From assembly GCA_021154065.1 (NCBI GenBank), contig JAJKJG010000117.1:1-14225 (forward strand): DNA of 14,225 bases, read 5' to 3'. The DNA comes from Methylobacterium sp. (GTDB lineage Bacteria; Pseudomonadota; Alphaproteobacteria; Rhizobiales; Beijerinckiaceae). Numbering within the stretch: the stretch's first letter is position 1; the number at the start of each line of letters is the position of its first letter. Under the pieces are notes generated by a model. The model ran no database searches and was not told where the DNA came from. It saw nothing but the letters and a program-made list of their open reading frames with translations. Positions 13,102 through 14,225 of the stretch are shown here, one piece after another. The position numbers and the translations under genes are program-made.

Positions 13102-13117
13102 CGGTATTATAATACCG
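13102..13117. promoter_or_regulatory. Perfect 16-base palindrome CGGTATTATAATACCG
   Basis: The sequence is its own reverse complement over all 16 bases, with no spacer, and is AT-rich in GC-rich surroundings. It contains a TATAAT hexamer on each strand, but no -35 box at 16-18 bases. It lies 59 bases upstream of the rplM -35 box and 166 bases before the rplM ATG. It is probably a dimeric regulator's operator; I cannot name the regulator. Confidence 0.5.
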
Positions 13118-13175
13118 CATCATCTAAAGGTCAGCTGCACAACACTTTTTCTGACTTCTGCGGCGCGCATATCGA

Positions 13176-13204
13176 TTGACACTCTCATCACGCGCCGCTA
13201 TATC
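13176..13204 (+). promoter_or_regulatory. Sigma70-type promoter of rplM-rpsI
   Basis: A perfect -35 box TTGACA (13176-13181) is followed after exactly 17 bases by TATATC (13199-13204) as -10. Transcription should begin near 13211, giving a leader of about 70 bases. Such a strong match is rare in this GC-rich DNA and fits a highly expressed ribosomal operon. Confidence 0.8.
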
Positions 13205-13214
13205 CAGCCCATCG

Positions 13215-13235
13215 CCGCCGCGGCTTTCGCGGCGG
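13215..13235 (+). promoter_or_regulatory. Leader hairpin of the rplM mRNA
   Basis: CCGCCGCG (13215-13222) and CGCGGCGG (13228-13235) form a perfect 8-base stem with a 5-base loop, followed by TTTGT. It would form within the first few bases of the predicted transcript. It could be an attenuator, an autoregulatory binding site for L13, or a 5' stabilising stem. Confidence 0.5.
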
Positions 13236-13282
13236 TTTGTCGTTTCAACCGGGCCGACACGCCCGCTCACGGGACCAGCGCG

Positions 13283-13744
13283 ATGAAAACCACTTCGCTG
13301 AAACCCGCCGACGTCGAAAAGAAGTGGGTCGTGATCGATGCCAAGGGCCTCGTCGTCGGCCGGCTCGCCTCGGTCGTGGCGATGCGGCTGCGCGGCAAGC
13401 ACAAGCCGGCCTACACCCCCCATGTCGACTGCGGCGACAACGTCATCGTCATCAACGCCGATCAGGTGGTCTTCACCGGCCGCAAGCGCGAGCAGAAGGT
13501 CTACCACCACCACACCGGCTATCCGGGCGGCATCAAGGAGCGCTCGGCGAAGTCGATCCTCGAGGGCCGCTTCCCCGAGCGCATCGTCGAGAAGGCGGTC
13601 GAGCGCATGCTGCCGCGCGGGCCGCTGTTCCGGCAGATCCTCGGCAATCTCCGCGTCTACAAGGGCGCCGAGCACCCGCACACGGCCCAGCAGCCGGAAG
13701 CCCTCGACGTCGGCGCCCTCAACCGCAAGAATGTGAGCCTCTGA
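13283..13744 (+). CDS. rplM: 50S ribosomal protein L13
   Basis: L13 is an early-assembly protein of the large ribosomal subunit that binds 23S rRNA. The 153-residue length is usual for Alphaproteobacteria. Recognisable segments are [16 protein letters not shown] at 15-30, [21 protein letters not shown], and [20 protein letters not shown]. The frame is open from 13097, but ATG 13283 gives the family N-terminus ([15 protein letters not shown]). The ribosome site is weak (GGGA at 13271-13274). The stop is followed after one base by the ATG of rpsI, the standard rplM-rpsI operon. It is driven by the promoter at 13176-13204. Confidence 0.98.
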   Translation: MKTTSLKPADVEKKWVVIDAKGLVVGRLASVVAMRLRGKHKPAYTPHVDCGDNVIVINADQVVFTGRKREQKVYHHHTGYPGGIKERSAKSILEGRFPERIVEKAVERMLPRGPLFRQILGNLRVYKGAEHPHTAQQPEALDVGALNRKNVSL

Positions 13745-13745
13745 C

Positions 13746-14222
13746 ATGGCGACCCTCCAGTCTCTCGCCGATCTCGGCCAGGAAGCGGCGCCTGCCGCAC
13801 CCGAGGCTCCGAAATACGAAAAGAAGATCGACGCCCAGGGGCGCGCCTACGCGACCGGCAAGCGCAAGGACGCGGTCGCCCGCGTCTGGATCAAGCCCGG
13901 CCCGGGCCAGATCACCGTCAACGAGCGCCCGGTCGAGCAGTACTTCGCCCGGCCGGTGCTGCGCATGATCCTGCAGCAGCCGCTGCACATCGCGAACCGC
14001 CACGGCCAGTTCGACATCGTCGTAACGGTCGCCGGCGGCGGCCTCTCGGGCCAGGCCGGCGCGGTCCGCCACGGCCTCGCCAAGGCGCTGACCGCCTTCG
14101 AGCCGGAGCTGCGCCCGGCGCTCAAGAAGGAAGGCTTCCTGACCCGCGATCCGCGCGTCGTCGAGCGCAAGAAGTACGGCAAGAAGAAAGCCCGCCGCAG
14201 CTTCCAGTTCTCGAAGCGGTAG
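13746..14222 (+). CDS. rpsI: 30S ribosomal protein S9
   Basis: S9 is a small-subunit protein whose C-terminal tail reaches the P-site tRNA. The 158-residue protein has an N-terminal extension of about 30 residues rich in alanine, as in other Hyphomicrobiales. The S9 core follows: [52 protein letters not shown], and a basic tail ending RRSFQFSKR. The terminal Lys-Arg that contacts tRNA is present. ATG 13746 lies one base after the rplM stop, so the two genes are co-transcribed and probably translationally coupled. The gene is complete: the stop is 3 bases from the window end. Confidence 0.98.
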   Translation: MATLQSLADLGQEAAPAAPEAPKYEKKIDAQGRAYATGKRKDAVARVWIKPGPGQITVNERPVEQYFARPVLRMILQQPLHIANRHGQFDIVVTVAGGGLSGQAGAVRHGLAKALTAFEPELRPALKKEGFLTRDPRVVERKKYGKKKARRSFQFSKR

Positions 14223-14225
14223 GCG

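Larger units (their letters stand above)
12947..13282. other. 336-base intergenic region upstream of rplM
   Basis: Left to right it holds a palindromic repeat (12991-13046), a perfect 16-base palindrome (13102-13117), a T-run at 13145-13150, the rplM promoter (13176-13204) and a leader hairpin (13215-13235). An open frame from 13097 runs in phase into rplM, but its first 62 codons do not resemble L13. Confidence 0.7.

Noticed and set aside
13097..13282. A longer rplM start
   Set aside because: The extra 62 codons cover the promoter and leader hairpin and do not resemble L13, whose normal N-terminus begins at 13283.
1..14225. CRISPR array, prophage, integrase, transposase, toxin-antitoxin or restriction genes
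   Set aside because: No direct-repeat spacers, mobile-element proteins or defence families were found; apart from the two palindromic repeats the content is housekeeping and core-accessory genes with uniform codon use.

Overview
The window looks like an ordinary chromosomal stretch of a high-GC alphaproteobacterium, most likely order Hyphomicrobiales (Methylobacteriaceae, Salinarimonadaceae or Beijerinckiaceae relatives). The placement is my inference. It rests on strong G/C third-position bias, a cysE gene followed by a DUF3126 gene, LapG-like (DUF920) cysteine proteases, a PAS_5 (DUF1457-type) protein, CtrA-type TTAA-N7-TTAA sites, GAAA-loop terminators and intergenic palindromes of a kind common in that order. 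No phage, insertion sequence, CRISPR array, tRNA or rRNA is visible.

Layout, left to right. The C-terminus of an unidentified gene (1-99) is followed by a two-gene phosphate unit, a DUF47/PhoU-like accessory protein and a PiT transporter (186-1843). A soluble GAF histidine kinase then overlaps an alpha/beta hydrolase by ATGA (1901-3978). Next come serine acetyltransferase cysE, a DUF3126 protein, a small membrane protein and a gamma-class carbonic anhydrase (4072-6192), all on the plus strand. The minus-strand block 6208-9339 holds two tandem LapG-like periplasmic cysteine protease paralogues, a double PilZ protein and a PAS_5 protein. Plus-strand rhomboid protease and CBS-pair genes follow (9586-10940), converging on a minus-strand patatin-like phospholipase (10945-11964). 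The right end has a roughly 220-bp palindromic repeat, an AlkB-family dioxygenase, a second palindromic repeat, and the ribosomal operon rplM-rpsI with a near-consensus sigma70 promoter.

How genes may work together. DUF47 and PiT form a low-affinity phosphate importer and its accessory. CysE supplies O-acetylserine for cysteine synthesis. The most suggestive cluster is the minus-strand block: a c-di-GMP receptor with two PilZ domains lies beside two LapG-type proteases, a family whose best known member releases surface adhesins under c-di-GMP control, and a near-consensus CtrA site lies in front of the PilZ gene. No LapD-like inner-membrane receptor or adhesin is visible, so a functional link is only a hypothesis.

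I do not see a clearly new multi-gene system. The items most worth a second look are non-coding: the 62-bp-arm palindrome at 12095-12317, the perfect 16-bp palindrome in front of rplM, two CtrA-type sites, a 15-bp tandem repeat in front of the CBS gene, and an RNA hairpin between cysE and the DUF3126 gene.
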